NCBI GenBank assembly: GCA_001305055.1 | Contig: BBZX01000001.1 | Span: 496,001 to 560,000, forward strand | Origin: Clostridia bacterium UC5.1-1C12 | GTDB taxonomy: Bacteria > Bacillota_I > Bacilli_A > Erysipelotrichales > Erysipelotrichaceae | DNA length: 64,000 nt | Direction: 5' to 3' | Shown here: piece by piece, positions 63,079 to 64,000 of the stretch | Layout: each line of letters starts with the position of its first letter | Numbering within the stretch: the first letter of the stretch is position 1 | Notes under the pieces: generated by a model | What the model was told of the DNA's origin: nothing | The model's database searches: none | The model's input: only the letters and a program-made list of their open reading frames with translations | Made by a program: the position numbers and the translations under genes

Positions 63079-64000
63079 CTAATTTGTTTTAAACTGTGAA
63101 TTATAAAGCATTGTATAAAGCTTGTTATTCTCAAGCAATTCTTCATGAGTTCCGCGCTCTTCAATGCCGTGATCGGTAATTACCACGATTTCATCCGCGT
63201 TCTTGATCGTTGACAGACGGTGGGCAACTACTAAAGTGGTTCTTCCCTTGCATAATTCATCCAAGGCGCCCTGAATCAGTATTTCTGTCGCATTATCCAA
63301 AGCACTGGTAGCTTCATCAAGAATCAAAATAGCCGGGTTCTTTAAAAATACACGGGCGATTGACAAACGCTGCTTCTGCCCGCCGGACAGTTTAACACCG
63401 CGTTCACCGATTTGTGTGTCATAGCCATGCTCCAGCTGCATCACATAGTCATGGATATTCGCCCGTTTAGCAGCTTGAATGATTTCCTCTTCACTGGCAT
63501 CAAGACGGCCGTAAGCAATATTTTCACGGATCGTACCAGTAAACAAAAATACATCCTGCTGAACAATACCGATATTCTTACGCAGGCTTTCATATGAGAT
63601 ATTTTCAATATTGATGTCATCAATACTGATTGTACCGGTTTCAAGCTGATAAAAGCGCGGTACTAAATGACAGATCGTAGTTTTGCCGCCGCCGCTCGGT
63701 CCAACAAGAGCTACTGTCTTTCCAGCTGGAATATCTAAATTAATATCATGCAGCACTTCCTTGCCGTCAGAATATGTAAAGTTTACATTATCAAAACGGA
63801 TATGTCCTTCAACACGGTCAAGATTGCGGGCATCCTTGCTTTCCTGTTCAGGCTTCTGATCCATCAGCTCACAGAAACGGCTGAATCCTGTCGCACCTGA
63901 CTGCAGCTGCTCCACAAAATCAATCAGCTTGCGAATCGGTGAAACAAACATATTGATAAACAGCATATACGTCACAAAATCTGCAACTTCAATCACTCCA
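63079..64000 (-). CDS. MsbA/LmrA-type ABC exporter, C-terminal part (5' end outside window)
   Basis: At least 305 residues reach the right edge. The end of the membrane domain (ADFVTYMLFINMFVSPIRKL) is followed by a complete ATPase: Walker A GPSGGGKTT, Q-loop IVQQDVFLFTG, signature LSGGQKQR, Walker B ILILDEATSALD with catalytic glutamate, and VVAHRLS. All sites are canonical, so it can work as a homodimer, unlike the pair at 44.4-48.1 kb. Substrate unknown. Confidence 0.92.
   Translation of the reverse strand, partial: GVIEVADFVTYMLFINMFVSPIRKLIDFVEQLQSGATGFSRFCELMDQKPEQESKDARNLDRVEGHIRFDNVNFTYSDGKEVLHDINLDIPAGKTVALVGPSGGGKTTICHLVPRFYQLETGTISIDDINIENISYESLRKNIGIVQQDVFLFTGTIRENIAYGRLDASEEEIIQAAKRANIHDYVMQLEHGYDTQIGERGVKLSGGQKQRLSIARVFLKNPAILILDEATSALDNATEILIQGALDELCKGRTTLVVAHRLSTIKNADEIVVITDHGIEERGTHEELLENNKLYTMLYNSQFKTN

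Overview
The window looks like a chromosomal segment of a low-GC, Gram-positive anaerobe of the Bacillota. An Erysipelotrichia-like gut member is my best guess, from the gene mix and base composition, but it is not proven. Evidence includes an infC-rpmI-rplT operon with an L20-type leader and an ATT start codon, a lysine riboswitch, strong Shine-Dalgarno sites, lipoproteins with lipoboxes, FeoAB, an LtaS-like sulfatase and a Wzx/Wzy glycan cluster. I see no rRNA, tRNA, CRISPR array or intact insertion sequence. Most genes lie on the minus strand.

A dominant technical feature is that more than forty reading-frame breaks occur in otherwise well-conserved genes, mostly one base lost or gained in a short A/T run. 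Housekeeping genes such as gdhA, rlmD and infC-neighbourhood genes are affected as often as accessory ones, so these are most likely sequencing or consensus errors. Broken genes are therefore given here as single spans with the break positions noted.

Layout. 0-6.9 kb: radical SAM protein, small-molecule kinase, M42 peptidase, then an amino-acid ABC importer behind a lysine riboswitch, and a cytidylate-kinase-like protein. 7-8.4 kb: rplT, rpmI, infC and the L20 leader. 8.5-11.4 kb: a secreted FMN/FAD reductase and its MerR regulator, with a textbook MerR-type promoter between them. 11.5-17.4 kb: small membrane protein, SUFU-domain protein, YcaQ/AlkX-like DNA glycosylase, an unknown protein, feoB-feoA. 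17.4-21.4 kb: gdhA, a MarR regulator with two operators on its own promoter, two membrane proteins. 21.7-32.5 kb: surface-glycan locus (LtaS-like enzyme, Alg13/Alg14-like pair, four other glycosyltransferases, Wzy, Wzx, LicD). 32.7-43.6 kb: LCP-like protein, CDF transporter, pyridoxal kinase, acetyltransferases, an Rrf2/RclA-like redox operon, UDG-family protein, RlmI, a decayed aldo/keto reductase and a DUF362 protein.

43.8-48.8 kb is a more GC-rich block carrying a heterodimeric multidrug ABC exporter and its MarR repressor, with matching palindromic operators at both promoters and a fragment of a foreign rlmD gene at one end: probable horizontal transfer.

48.9-57.1 kb is the most interesting part. 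A single promoter reads into a VbhA-like antitoxin gene, a Fic toxin gene and then a gene of about 2,110 codons encoding a DUF4297/Cap4-like nuclease fused to a STAND NTPase and a long helical-repeat tail, the architecture of Avs3-type antiphage sensors. The island lies against the 3' end of rlmD, with another rlmD 3' fragment in the same orientation at its far side.

57.4-64 kb: rlmD, a DUF1836 regulator, DegV lipid-binding protein, a monooxygenase-like protein, M18 aminopeptidase, an unknown coiled-coil protein and a truncated ABC exporter.
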